Of a stretch of 64,000 nt of DNA, positions 24,319 to 32,145 are shown piece after piece; the first letter of the stretch is position 1; each line of letters begins with the position of its first letter. The translations under genes were made by a program, and so were the position numbers. The stretch comes from Opitutaceae bacterium (lineage in GTDB: Bacteria; Verrucomicrobiota; Verrucomicrobiia; Opitutales; Opitutaceae): positions 310,001 through 374,000 of the forward strand of contig JAWLBB010000003.1 in NCBI GenBank assembly GCA_041395105.1, in the 5' to 3' direction. A model generated the notes under the pieces. It ran no database searches. It was not told the DNA's origin and saw nothing but the letters and a program-made list of their open reading frames with translations.

Positions 24319-25008
24319 ATGAAAAAATACGGTGCAGAGTTTGTCGGAACATTCTGGCTGGTCCTCGGCGGTTGCGGAAGCGCCGTCCTGGCCGCTGCCT
24401 TTCCCGGGGTCGGCATCGGCTTGCTGGGCGTCTCCCTCGCCTTCGGCCTGACAGTCCTGACCATGGCCTACGCCATCGGCCATATCTCGGGTTGTCACCT
24501 CAATCCGGCTGTCTCGATCGGCCTCTGGGCCGGAGGCCGCTTTCCGGCCAAGGAACTCGCCCCCTATATCATTGCCCAGGTTCTCGGCGGCATCCTCGCC
24601 GGTGGGGTTCTTTACCTGATCGCCAGTGGCAAGGAAGGATTTGAACTCGCCGGGGGCTTTGCTTCAAACGGCTACGGAGCACACTCTCCCGGTGGCTACT
24701 CGATGGTCGCCGCGCTCGTCTGCGAGGTTGTCATGACCATGATGTTCCTCCTCATCATCCTCGGGGCCACCGATTCCCGCGCCCCGGCTGGATTCGCCCC
24801 CCTCGCCATCGGCCTTGGACTGACCCTGATCCATCTGATCAGCATCCCGGTCACCAACACCTCGGTCAACCCGGCCCGCAGCACGGGTGTTGCCCTCTTC
24901 GTCGGCGATTGGGCGACCGCTCAACTCTGGCTCTTCTGGGTCGCCCCGATCATCGGTGCCGTCTTGGGCGCCGTGGTCTATCGCCTGATCGGAAGTTCCA
25001 AGGACTGA
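24319..25008 (+). CDS. aqpZ: Aquaporin Z-type water channel
   Basis: This 229-residue inner-membrane channel has six hydrophobic helices and the two NPA loops, GCHLNPAVSIGLWAGGRF (about residues 58-75) and NTSVNPARSTGVALF (about 180-194). The N-terminus MKKYGAEFVGTFWLVLGGCG is typical of AqpZ. The length is normal. A rho-independent terminator follows at 25033-25070. Confidence 0.96.
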   Translation: MKKYGAEFVGTFWLVLGGCGSAVLAAAFPGVGIGLLGVSLAFGLTVLTMAYAIGHISGCHLNPAVSIGLWAGGRFPAKELAPYIIAQVLGGILAGGVLYLIASGKEGFELAGGFASNGYGAHSPGGYSMVAALVCEVVMTMMFLLIILGATDSRAPAGFAPLAIGLGLTLIHLISIPVTNTSVNPARSTGVALFVGDWATAQLWLFWVAPIIGAVLGAVVYRLIGSSKD

Positions 25009-25032
25009 TCGCTTTTCCCCTCGTGTCCTCCA

Positions 25033-25070
25033 AAGGCGGTGGCGCTTCGGCGTCACCGCCTTACTTTTTG
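25033..25070 (+). terminator. Rho-independent terminator after aqpZ
   Basis: The arms AAGGCGGTGGCG (25033-25044) and CGTCACCGCCTT (25051-25062) have one mismatch and a CTTCGG loop. ACTTTTTG follows. Confidence 0.75.
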
Positions 25071-25178
25071 CCGAAACCAACCCAGAGCCGGTTCGACCTG
25101 ACTACGTGGGTCGGACTGATCATCCTTCGTCCTTCCAGTATTCCTCTACTCCGATCCAACCCCACCGGATTCCCGCCC

Positions 25179-25766
25179 TCAAGCTTCAAGCTGCCCGTCG
25201 TCCGGAATCCCGGGGTCGACCGGATGAGCCGGTTCATCAAGTTCGAGACCCAGGCGCTCAATGACGACCTGCACGGTATGCTCGACCGTCCAGTCGCCCG
25301 TATCCAGAACGATCCAGCCGTCCTTGGGCAATGGCTCGAGATAATCATAGATTTCCGGAATCCCGTTGATCAAGACCGCATCCCACGGTCCGCCCCGTTG
25401 CCTGATCCGTTCGACCATGGTCGTTCGGTCGGGCATCAGCATGACCCCTCGCCCGCCTCCATTATTCAACATCGGAGCGTAATGATCCGCAAACATATGG
25501 GGAACGCAGACATCGTCGATGATGACGTGTACACCCTGAGCCGCGTAGACCCCGGCCATGTGAATGGCGACGGAACGGGCCATTTGAAACTGCCGGATCC
25601 CTTCATCCGTTATGCCCTGATCAGGGGTGGCCAGGCCGGTAACCATCATCTCGCGCAGATCATCAACGGAAATCAGCAGGCACCGAGGCAGCCGTTTCGC
25701 CACGAGCTTGCTGATGGTGCTCTTGCCCGAGCCGGGCGCACCTGTAATCAAAGTGATGGATTTCAT
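25179..25766 (-). CDS. P-loop nucleotide kinase-like protein
   Basis: This 195-residue cytoplasmic protein starts MKSITLITGAPGSGKSTISK, with Walker A GAPGSGKST. A DDLREMM loop and VIIDDVCVPHM (Walker B-like) follow, as in Zeta-toxin/chloramphenicol-phosphotransferase-type small kinases. The substrate is unknown. Its start overlaps the stop of the upstream TIM-barrel gene by 4 bp (ATGA), so the two are translated together and may act on one sugar-like molecule. Confidence 0.8.
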   Translation of the reverse strand: MKSITLITGAPGSGKSTISKLVAKRLPRCLLISVDDLREMMVTGLATPDQGITDEGIRQFQMARSVAIHMAGVYAAQGVHVIIDDVCVPHMFADHYAPMLNNGGGRGVMLMPDRTTMVERIRQRGGPWDAVLINGIPEIYDYLEPLPKDGWIVLDTGDWTVEHTVQVVIERLGLELDEPAHPVDPGIPDDGQLEA

Positions 25767-26635
25767 GATTCGCTTCGGACGCCCGCTGCCGCAAATAGAG
25801 CCTTCATGATGCTGCCAACCTCTGCCAGCACCGCTTGCGGCGGCAATCCCGCAAATCGGGCCCGGTGCGGATTGAAGGGTTCCGCGATGACGGGTCCGTC
25901 ATAACCAAGGCGGTCCAGCACGCGCAAGACCGCCGTCGCATCGATCAATCCTGTCTCCAGCGGCATCCGGCGCTCGAGGTCCTGCTGCTCATCCCTTGTT
26001 CTTCCGGCCGTGGCGTCGTTGACGTGGACATTCACGACAGGACGTCCCGCCATCGCCGATTCCAGATCTCTCAGTGTTCCCCCGGATGTGTACCAGTGAA
26101 AGCAATCGAGAACCAGGCCCAGGTCACGATCCACCGCATCGATCAGCGAAAGCGCTTCTTCAAGGCTCCGGATGAAGGGATAACGAAACGTATCCCGGAG
26201 TGTTTTCGGACCGATGAACTCGATCCCCAGGCGAATTCCACGGTCGTTGAGGATCGAAGCCAAATCCCGCAGGCGGACGATATGCCATGCGAGATTCCTG
26301 TCGTAGTCCCGGTCGTCACTGCCGGGCCAGACGTGATTGTAGGTCCTGGAACACCCTGCTGCCTCGACAACCGGCAAAACCTCCCGCAGGCGGATCATGC
26401 CCGCCCGAAATGAATCATCGTCGACCCGAAGGAAATCACAGGGCAGCGGAAACAGCCCCCACTTCATGCCGGCATCGGCAGCACGACGGGAAAGCTCTCG
26501 AGCCTCGTGGACGGACCCGACCGCATGAACCGGAAAATCGATCCCTTCGAACCCGCAGGCAAGTGCCGACGAAAGGAGGAGGTCGGGGTCCATCTTCCCA
26601 AGAGCCACCGCATCAGGGTTCAGGCTGATAAACAT
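25763..26635 (-). CDS. Sugar phosphate isomerase/epimerase-type TIM barrel protein
   Basis: This cytoplasmic xylose-isomerase-like TIM barrel of 290 residues starts MFISLNPDAVALGKMDPDLL. Metal-site strands are GIRLGIEFIGPKTLRD (Glu), LGLVLDCFHWYTSGGT (Asp, His), VVNVHVNDATAGRTRDEQQ and YDGPVIAEPFNPHRARFAGL (Glu). Upstream codons to 26890 are shadow of the neighbouring acetyltransferase. Coupled by a 4-bp overlap to a small kinase. The exact reaction is unknown. Confidence 0.87.
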   Translation of the reverse strand: MFISLNPDAVALGKMDPDLLLSSALACGFEGIDFPVHAVGSVHEARELSRRAADAGMKWGLFPLPCDFLRVDDDSFRAGMIRLREVLPVVEAAGCSRTYNHVWPGSDDRDYDRNLAWHIVRLRDLASILNDRGIRLGIEFIGPKTLRDTFRYPFIRSLEEALSLIDAVDRDLGLVLDCFHWYTSGGTLRDLESAMAGRPVVNVHVNDATAGRTRDEQQDLERRMPLETGLIDATAVLRVLDRLGYDGPVIAEPFNPHRARFAGLPPQAVLAEVGSIMKALFAAAGVRSES

Positions 26636-26640
26636 GCCTC

Positions 26641-27417
26641 TCAGGCACCTTTCCTGTCGACCAGCCGGCGCATCACGGTGTCCCGTTCCCGCACCTCGAT
26701 GGTTTCGAATCCGCGGGCGTTGAACATCGACCGCGGGCCGCGGAAATGGCTTGCATCGTCTCCTTCGGGTTTGTTGTGGGGATACCCCTCGATCCACAGC
26801 GCACCACGATTGGAAGCGTCCGCAATCACGTGATCCAGCAAGGCCGCGGCGACCCCATGCCGGCGAAACGGAGGAGCAACAACAAAGCACGACACACAGA
26901 TCACGGTCGCTGGATCGGGTCCGTCGGGATCAACCAGACGGTAGAGTCCACAAACCGAGCGCATCGAGGCATTGACCCAACCGGCCGGATGACCATCGGC
27001 GTAGGCGAGATAGCCAAAGGTTGAACCATTCCGGATCCGCTCGACCATGGACGCTCGTTTCGCCCGCCATGGAAGTTCGGGCTGCTCGGGCGTCGATGGT
27101 ACATGCGGTTCCAGGCAATAACACGAAGCCCAGTCCGGGTTGCCCGCGAAACCTTCGTGGTCGAAAAAACGGAGCCAGTCGTCGACTTGGTTCTCGGTCA
27201 CCCGGCGCACTGTGACCTCGCCGATCTCGGGCAGCCGTTCCGTGGACCCGGTGAGTCGCTCGTTTGCCTCGGCATAGTTGCGGGCGTAGTTGCGGATCGC
27301 CTCTTCCGGATACGACCACTTATGATTCGCGCGACCGTGCGCCGCGAACGCATCGACGACCGTGTCGACGTCATCCCCCTCGACCACCGCACCACAGGCA
27401 AAACATCTGGCATTCAT
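26641..27417 (-). CDS. GNAT acetyltransferase with N-terminal C2H2 zinc-finger-like segment
   Basis: This 258-residue protein has two parts. Residues 5-32 contain C-x2-C-x18-H-x4-H (MNARCFACGAVVEGDD, then HGRANH), resembling a DUF1059-like small zinc site. The C-terminal part is a GNAT fold with the acetyl-CoA loop VAPPFRRHGVAAALLDHVIA (about residues 183-202), a YAYADGHPAGWVN strand and SMFNARGFETIEVRERDTVM. The substrate is unknown. It overlaps the pentapeptide-repeat gene by 4 bp (ATGA) and lies just upstream of the TIM-barrel/kinase pair, so all four may be one transcript. Confidence 0.85.
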   Translation of the reverse strand: MNARCFACGAVVEGDDVDTVVDAFAAHGRANHKWSYPEEAIRNYARNYAEANERLTGSTERLPEIGEVTVRRVTENQVDDWLRFFDHEGFAGNPDWASCYCLEPHVPSTPEQPELPWRAKRASMVERIRNGSTFGYLAYADGHPAGWVNASMRSVCGLYRLVDPDGPDPATVICVSCFVVAPPFRRHGVAAALLDHVIADASNRGALWIEGYPHNKPEGDDASHFRGPRSMFNARGFETIEVRERDTVMRRLVDRKGA

Positions 27418-27818
27418 GGATTCCGCGCCTTCCGCTGGCTCTCGTAGGCGGCAATGAGATCACTGACGAGAACCCCATCGATGGTCATTCCGGCAACATC
27501 GCATTCAACGATCTTCACGTTGGTCAGGTCCACTCCTCGGAAGATGCTGTCACAGAGCATCATCTCTTCAAAGGTAACGGGCCTCTGCCGCTCCTGCTTC
27601 CCGTCCTCGTCAGGCGGTGGCCCGATGTGCTTGAACTTGGCCCCGCCCAACTGCGCCGCTGAGACGGTGATATCACTCATATTGATATCGTGCAGCGTCG
27701 CGCCGGAGAGATTCACATTTTCAAACTCCGCTTCGACCAGACAGACATCCTCAAAACGTGAGCCGGTCAGGTCGGCGTTCAATGCGTACTGTTTTCCACA
27801 GGTGATCGTTGGTTCCAT
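27414..27818 (-). CDS. Pentapeptide-repeat protein
   Basis: This 134-residue protein contains A(D/N)LxG/F-type five-residue repeats: ALNADLTGSRFEDVCLVEAE, FENVNLSGATLHDINMSDIT and SIFRGVDLTNVKIVECDVAG. Such repeats fold into a right-handed quadrilateral beta-helix. No signal peptide. Some family members protect DNA gyrase, but nothing here shows that. First gene of a likely four-gene run with the acetyltransferase, TIM barrel and kinase. Confidence 0.85.
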   Translation of the reverse strand: MEPTITCGKQYALNADLTGSRFEDVCLVEAEFENVNLSGATLHDINMSDITVSAAQLGGAKFKHIGPPPDEDGKQERQRPVTFEEMMLCDSIFRGVDLTNVKIVECDVAGMTIDGVLVSDLIAAYESQRKARNP

Positions 27819-27899
27819 GGTAAGGTTCTTTCTCTGATGAAGGTTTGCGGGCAGATTCGAAGGGCTACGCCTCGGGTGGCAACAGGCCCGGGTGGCGGG

Positions 27900-28169
27900 T
27901 CAGGTCTTGTCGTCACCATCTTCCGTGCCACCCCAGCGCCATTTCGGCGCCACCCCTTTCCGCGAACAGACGGCCACCAGGAGCGCGGTGGAAATCGCCA
28001 TGCATCCCAGGAAGACTCCGGGCCGCGTTCGCGCAAAAGCCCCGCCGGCTGCCAGGATCACGGCAAAGTAGAGGACAAAAACCACCCAACCCTGCCAGCG
28101 AACGGGGAACCCCCAGCCGTAGCCATACCTCTTCGCCGGAAACCACGCTTCGTCTTCTGGGAGGCTCAT
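27900..28169 (-). CDS. Small two-helix membrane protein of unknown function
   Basis: This 89-residue protein starts MSLPEDEAWFPAKRYGYGWG. Two hydrophobic segments follow (WQGWVVFVLYFAVILAAGGA and PGVFLGCMAISTALLVAVC) and it ends in a charged tail. A GAAGAAA stretch lies directly before the ATG. The frame is open much further upstream into the repeats at 28.4 kb, but that part is not credible protein. I recognise the style (KRYGWGWG...WQGW) as a small conserved membrane protein with no known role. Confidence 0.65.
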   Translation of the reverse strand: MSLPEDEAWFPAKRYGYGWGFPVRWQGWVVFVLYFAVILAAGGAFARTRPGVFLGCMAISTALLVAVCSRKGVAPKWRWGGTEDGDDKT

Positions 28170-28514
28170 TTTCTTCGGGGTCTGATTTGCGAATCCAACA
28201 GGCAGAACTGCGGATCGGCCGCAAGGTCCGCCAGGCGCTTCCATTTGCCCAAGCACACTGTGGGTCCGGTGTGGACGCTTGGCAACGCCAGACAGGCGCC
28301 TCGCCCAAGATTCAACCCCGGAAAGATCATGAGACTCTCCATCGCAGCGGAACCGGCGCCGGCCATTGAAACCCGCGTTGCGGCAACATCGCTCTCGCAA
28401 ATCACTTCGTGATGCGCTGGCGCTGGCCATTGAAACCCGCGTTGCGGCAACATCGCTCTCGCAAATCACTTCGTGATGTGCTGGCGCTGGCCATTGAAAC
28501 CCGCGTTGCGGGTT
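28170..28514. other. Intergenic region with tandem repeats between small membrane protein and dnaE2
   Basis: The first 190 bp have no gene I can support. The rest, from 28361, is a 64-bp tandem repeat and a hairpin, listed separately. Confidence 0.6.
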
Positions 28515-28521
28515 TCAATGG
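28361..28521. repeat. 64-bp tandem repeat, two full copies plus a partial third
   Basis: Copies begin at 28361, 28425 and 28489, each starting GGCCATTGAAACCCGCGTTG. Each full copy also carries the small hairpin ATCAC-TTC-GTGAT. The two full copies differ at one position. The third copy breaks off into a perfect hairpin: CCATTGAAACCCGC (28491-28504), loop GTT, GCGGGTTTCAATGG (28508-28521). This hairpin covers the dnaE2 stop codon. Confidence 0.85.
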
Positions 28522-31500
28522 AAGTCATGGGAGGCTTCCGGGGGAAGTTCGAAACTGAGGAGGGGCTCGATCTTCTCCGCCATGATATGGATGACCCCGT
28601 CGTGGATCTGCAGGCGCCCGGTGATACTGAGGAAGGGTTCCTGCACAATGATGAGGCGCTCCTTCTCGAACTTGTCCGGCTTGACGATCGCATTGGAGAT
28701 GCCGGTCTCGTCCTCCAGGCTGACAAAAACAAACCCCTTTGCTGTACCCGGCCGCTGACGACAGATGACCGCGCCGGCCACGGTCACCCGGGATCCGTTG
28801 GGCCCATCCACCAGGGATGCGGCCGTCCGGACATGAGGAATGCGTGGCCGCATCGTCTTCATGGGATGCGCACCGGTGGTCAGGGACATTCCCCGGTAGT
28901 CGGCCCGCAGACGCTCCAGGTGGGTCATCATCTCCAGGGGGGAAAGTTCGGCGGAACCGGCGACGTAACCGGCCCGGCCCGACTCTTCCGCCACCATCAT
29001 GGCCGGGGTGAGCAGGTCGTCCGCATTCAGATCGGTTTCGACCGCCCAGAGGGCCGCCCGCCGGTGCCGGCTCAACGCATTGAGTGCCCCCACCGAAGCA
29101 AGGGCCCGTCGCTCATGTCGACTGAAACCGGTGCGAAGCAGGAAGTCGTGAGTCGATTTGAACGGTTGCCGCCGACGGGCTTCGAGCATCGCCCGCCCGG
29201 AAGCCTCGTGCACACCCTCCACCACGCAGAGTCCAAGCCGGATGGTGGAGTCATCCACCACCGTGCACTCCCAGTTCGAAAGGGTCACGTCAACCGGAAG
29301 GGTGCGCACCCCGTGGCGGCGGGCATCCTGGACCAGGGTGGCCGGGGAGTAGAACCCCATCGGTTGATTGTTGATCAGGGCGGCATAGAACTCCGCCGGC
29401 CGATGGGCCTTCAGGTAGGCACTGCCATAGGCCAGCAGGGCGAAACTGATGGCGTGCGATTCGGGAAAACCGTAGAGGGCAAAGGAACTGATCGCCGCCG
29501 TGATCTCCTCGATCGCCTTGGGCTGGACACCGTTCTTCTCCAGAGCATTGCGCAACTTCACCTTCACCTTGTCCATCCGCTCCTGCGAGCGGTGGAAACT
29601 CAGGGCCCGCCGCAACTCCTCCGCCTCCGATCCCGAGAAGTTCGCCATCACCATGGCGATCTTCAGCATCTGCTCCTGAAATAGAGGCACCCCCAGGGTC
29701 CGCTCAAGAATCGGCTCCAGCCTCGGATCGATATAATGGACCGGTTGCCGACCGGCCCTTCGCTCCAGGTAGGGGTTGACCATCTTGCCCTGGATCGGCC
29801 CCGGCCGGATGATGGCCACCTCGATGACGAGATCGTAGAATGTCTCGGGCTTCATCCGCGGCAGCGTGGCCATCTGGGCCCGGCTCTCCACCTGGAAGAC
29901 CCCGATGGTGTCGGCTTCCTGGAGCATCTTGAAGGTGGCCGGATCATCTTTCGGAATATGCGCCAGGTCCACCGGGTGCCCCCGGTCGCGGGTGACCTCG
30001 ATCGCGTCCTGCAGAACGGCCATCATGCCCAGTCCGAGGAGGTCGACCTTGACCATGCCCATGTCCTCGCAATCGTCCTTGTCCCATTGGGCCACGCTGC
30101 GATCGGGCATGGCGGCGTTCTCCAGGGGGACCACCGTATCCAGTCGCCCCTGACAGATGATCATGCCGCCGGAATGCTGGCCCAGATGCCGGGGCAGCCC
30201 GTAAATCGACTGGTAGAGCCGGACGAGGGCGGCAGCCCGTGGGTGGGTCCCGGCGATGCCGGACTGGCGCAGCTGTTCCTGCAATTCCAGGGTGTGGGGG
30301 AAGTCACCATGCGCATAGAGCTTGGAAAAGCGGTCCATCGCTTCCTCCGGCAGGTTGAGCACTTTGCCGACTTCCCGGACCGTGCTGCGCCCCCGATAGG
30401 TGATGACATTGGCCGTCATGGCCGCCCCCCGCCGGGTGTAGCGCCGATAAACCTCCTGGATGACCTGCTCCCGCCGGTCCCCGCTCGGCAGATCAAGATC
30501 GATATCCGGCCACCCCTTGCGCCCCTCGGAGAGGAAACGCTCGAAAAGCAAGCGCCCCCCGATCGGATCAACCGCCGTGATGCCGAGGCTGTAACAGACC
30601 GCGCTGTTGGCCGCACTGCCCCTGCCCTGCACCATGATCCCGCGCTCCCGGCAGAAATTGACGATGTCCCAGACGATGAGGAAATAGCCGCTGAACCCCA
30701 GTTTCGTGATCAGGGCCATCTCATGCCGGAGCTGCCGGCGGATCGGCGGGGTCAGGCCGCCATAACGCTGCTCCGCCCCGAACCAGGTGAGCTTGGTCAG
30801 GAAACTGTCCATCGACTCCCCGTCCGGGACCGGATAATCGGGAAAGGCGTAGCCGAGATTCTCCAGTGTGTAGTCGAGACGCCCGGCCAGGCGCTCCGTG
30901 TTGAGAATCGCCTCCGGGAGATCACGAAAGAGCGCCGTCATCTGCGTGCTGTTCTTGATCTGACGATCGCTGTTCGCCTCGAGCAGGCGGCCGGCCAGGT
31001 CCAGGTTTGTTTTCTGGTGCAGGCAGGTGAAGACATCGAGGACCTCCCGGCGATCGGCCGTGGCATAGGCCGGGCCATTAGTCGCGAGCAGGGGCAGGCT
31101 CAGACTACCGGCCAGGTCGACCAGGAACCGATTGCGGGCTGTCTCGCCACGCCGGTGGTGCCGCTGCACCTCGACGTAGACATGGTCCGCCCCGAAGGCC
31201 CGGGTCAGCCTCCCGATCCGCTCGGCCGCCGCCCTGCCGCCCTCCTCACGCCAGGCCCGGATCACCGGCCCTTCCTCATCGCCGGTCAGGGCGATGACCC
31301 CTCCGGCCACTTCGGACAATTCATCCCAGCAGATGCGTCCCTCACCCTTGGGGGCCCGCAGGCGACTCGTGGTGAGCAGGCGGCAGATCTTCCGGTAGCC
31401 CTCCGCCGAAGCCACCAGGAGCGGAACCACGCTTCCGTCCTCCAGGGTGAGCTCGCAACCCACGAACGGCCGGATGCCCTCCTCGAGGCAGCGCTGATGG

Positions 31501-31649
31501 AAGCGCACACTCCCGTAGAAGCCGTTCCGATCGCATAACGCCACGCCGGCCAGACCCACCGCAGCGGCCCTCGCCGCCATGTCCTCCGGACGGGATGCCC
31601 CCCGCAGGAAACTGAAGGCACTGCGGGCATGGAGTTCGATGTAGGACAT
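28515..31649 (-). CDS. dnaE2: Error-prone DNA polymerase DnaE2
   Basis: This protein of 1044 residues belongs to the C-family polymerases. It starts MSYIELHARSAFSFLRGASR, the PHP domain typical of DnaE2. The palm has WPDIDLDLPSGDRREQVIQE (acidic catalytic residues), NVITYRGRSTVREVGK and SGMIICQ-type finger segments. A C-terminal OB fold carries VTVAGAVICRQRPGTAKGFV. DnaE2 works with ImuA and ImuB in translesion DNA synthesis after damage. Here it is separated from imuB by 488 bp with its own promoter-like sequence. Upstream frame to 31730 is discarded because MSYIELH is the family start. Confidence 0.96.
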   Translation of the reverse strand: MSYIELHARSAFSFLRGASRPEDMAARAAAVGLAGVALCDRNGFYGSVRFHQRCLEEGIRPFVGCELTLEDGSVVPLLVASAEGYRKICRLLTTSRLRAPKGEGRICWDELSEVAGGVIALTGDEEGPVIRAWREEGGRAAAERIGRLTRAFGADHVYVEVQRHHRRGETARNRFLVDLAGSLSLPLLATNGPAYATADRREVLDVFTCLHQKTNLDLAGRLLEANSDRQIKNSTQMTALFRDLPEAILNTERLAGRLDYTLENLGYAFPDYPVPDGESMDSFLTKLTWFGAEQRYGGLTPPIRRQLRHEMALITKLGFSGYFLIVWDIVNFCRERGIMVQGRGSAANSAVCYSLGITAVDPIGGRLLFERFLSEGRKGWPDIDLDLPSGDRREQVIQEVYRRYTRRGAAMTANVITYRGRSTVREVGKVLNLPEEAMDRFSKLYAHGDFPHTLELQEQLRQSGIAGTHPRAAALVRLYQSIYGLPRHLGQHSGGMIICQGRLDTVVPLENAAMPDRSVAQWDKDDCEDMGMVKVDLLGLGMMAVLQDAIEVTRDRGHPVDLAHIPKDDPATFKMLQEADTIGVFQVESRAQMATLPRMKPETFYDLVIEVAIIRPGPIQGKMVNPYLERRAGRQPVHYIDPRLEPILERTLGVPLFQEQMLKIAMVMANFSGSEAEELRRALSFHRSQERMDKVKVKLRNALEKNGVQPKAIEEITAAISSFALYGFPESHAISFALLAYGSAYLKAHRPAEFYAALINNQPMGFYSPATLVQDARRHGVRTLPVDVTLSNWECTVVDDSTIRLGLCVVEGVHEASGRAMLEARRRQPFKSTHDFLLRTGFSRHERRALASVGALNALSRHRRAALWAVETDLNADDLLTPAMMVAEESGRAGYVAGSAELSPLEMMTHLERLRADYRGMSLTTGAHPMKTMRPRIPHVRTAASLVDGPNGSRVTVAGAVICRQRPGTAKGFVFVSLEDETGISNAIVKPDKFEKERLIIVQEPFLSITGRLQIHDGVIHIMAEKIEPLLSFELPPEASHDFH

Positions 31650-31652
31650 GGA

Positions 31653-31678
31653 AGTTGCTTCGCAACGGAGATGGAAGA
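31653..31678 (-). promoter_or_regulatory. 26-bp leader before dnaE2, identical to the one before imuB
   Basis: This sequence is identical to 33605-33630 and sits three bases before the start codon in both cases. It contains the hairpin GTTGC-GAA-GCAAC and no Shine-Dalgarno sequence. Confidence 0.7.
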
Positions 31679-31697
31679 AAGGCGGGTGGAAAACAAA

Positions 31698-31730
31698 ACG
31701 TAGTATACTACGTAGCAAAAAACAAAACAA
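31698..31730 (-). promoter_or_regulatory. dnaE2 promoter with 16-bp palindromic operator
   Basis: On the minus strand TTGTTT (31730-31725) and TATACT (31707-31702) are 17 bp apart. The -10 lies inside the perfect palindrome ACGTAGTATACTACGT (31698-31713). The predicted RNA start is about 45 bases before the dnaE2 ATG. The palindrome does not resemble the GAAC-N4-GTTC box of imuA. Confidence 0.55.
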
Positions 31731-31734
31731 ACGG

Positions 31735-31952
31735 GTGCATGCTACGTTTGGCGCTTAGTTAGCGAAAGAGTCGGATCAGCCAACGAGGTGTTGACTGCTC
31801 TTCGACGGCGGGTCCGGAGGCCCTCGCCCTACCAACTGAAATCAGAGCATCCGTGGTAGGGCTGGACGTCCCCGGCCAGCCGCAACGGTTGTCCGAGACA
31901 AAACAACGACAAGCACCCTTAACTAAGCGCCATTCGTGCATGCTACGTTTGG
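31735..31952. mobile_element. Possible small insertion: nested direct and inverted repeats with REP-like core
   Basis: The 17-bp direct repeats GTGCATGCTACGTTTGG are at 31735-31751 and 31936-31952. Inside are perfect 12-bp inverted repeats GGCGCTTAGTTA (31750-31761) and TAACTAAGCGCC (31920-31931). The core carries hairpins GCCCTACCA/TGGTAGGGC (31826-31862) and GGCTGG/CCAGCC (31860-31881). No coding frame. It resembles a MITE or a partial attC-like pair; identity uncertain. Confidence 0.45.
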
Positions 31953-32116
31953 TTTGGTGCGGCAACCGCGCTCTGCCGCGGTTCCGTTGATTCAGGATTC
32001 TTCCCGACAACATCCCCTGTGCCGGGACAGGTCGGGAACGCCGACAGAGCGGTGCGGCTGCAGTTTTCCCAATGCCCTCCGCCCTCTTCTTCTCCATCTC
32101 ACATCTGCCATCTCCC

Positions 32117-32145
32117 ATGGATGAAATGGTTTCCGTTTCATCCAT
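32117..32145. repeat. Perfect 10-bp-arm hairpin across the imuB stop codon
   Basis: The arms ATGGATGAAA and TTTCATCCAT enclose a 9-base loop. No T-run follows in the imuB direction. Confidence 0.6.

Larger units (their letters stand above)
31650..32137. other. 488-bp intergenic region between imuB and dnaE2
   Basis: No credible gene. It holds the dnaE2 leader and promoter with a 16-bp palindrome, a nested direct/inverted repeat structure at 31735-31952 with a REP-like core, and a hairpin at the imuB stop. This explains why imuB and dnaE2 are not tightly linked as they are in many other cassettes. Confidence 0.7.

Noticed and set aside
27837..28412. 191-codon plus-strand frame between pentapeptide gene and repeats
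   Set aside because: Runs opposite the small membrane protein and into repeat DNA; no signal, domain or ribosome site.
28361..28521. CRISPR array at the dnaE2 end
   Set aside because: The repeat has an ATTGAAAC stretch, but the intervening parts are the same in each unit. There are no distinct spacers and no cas genes.
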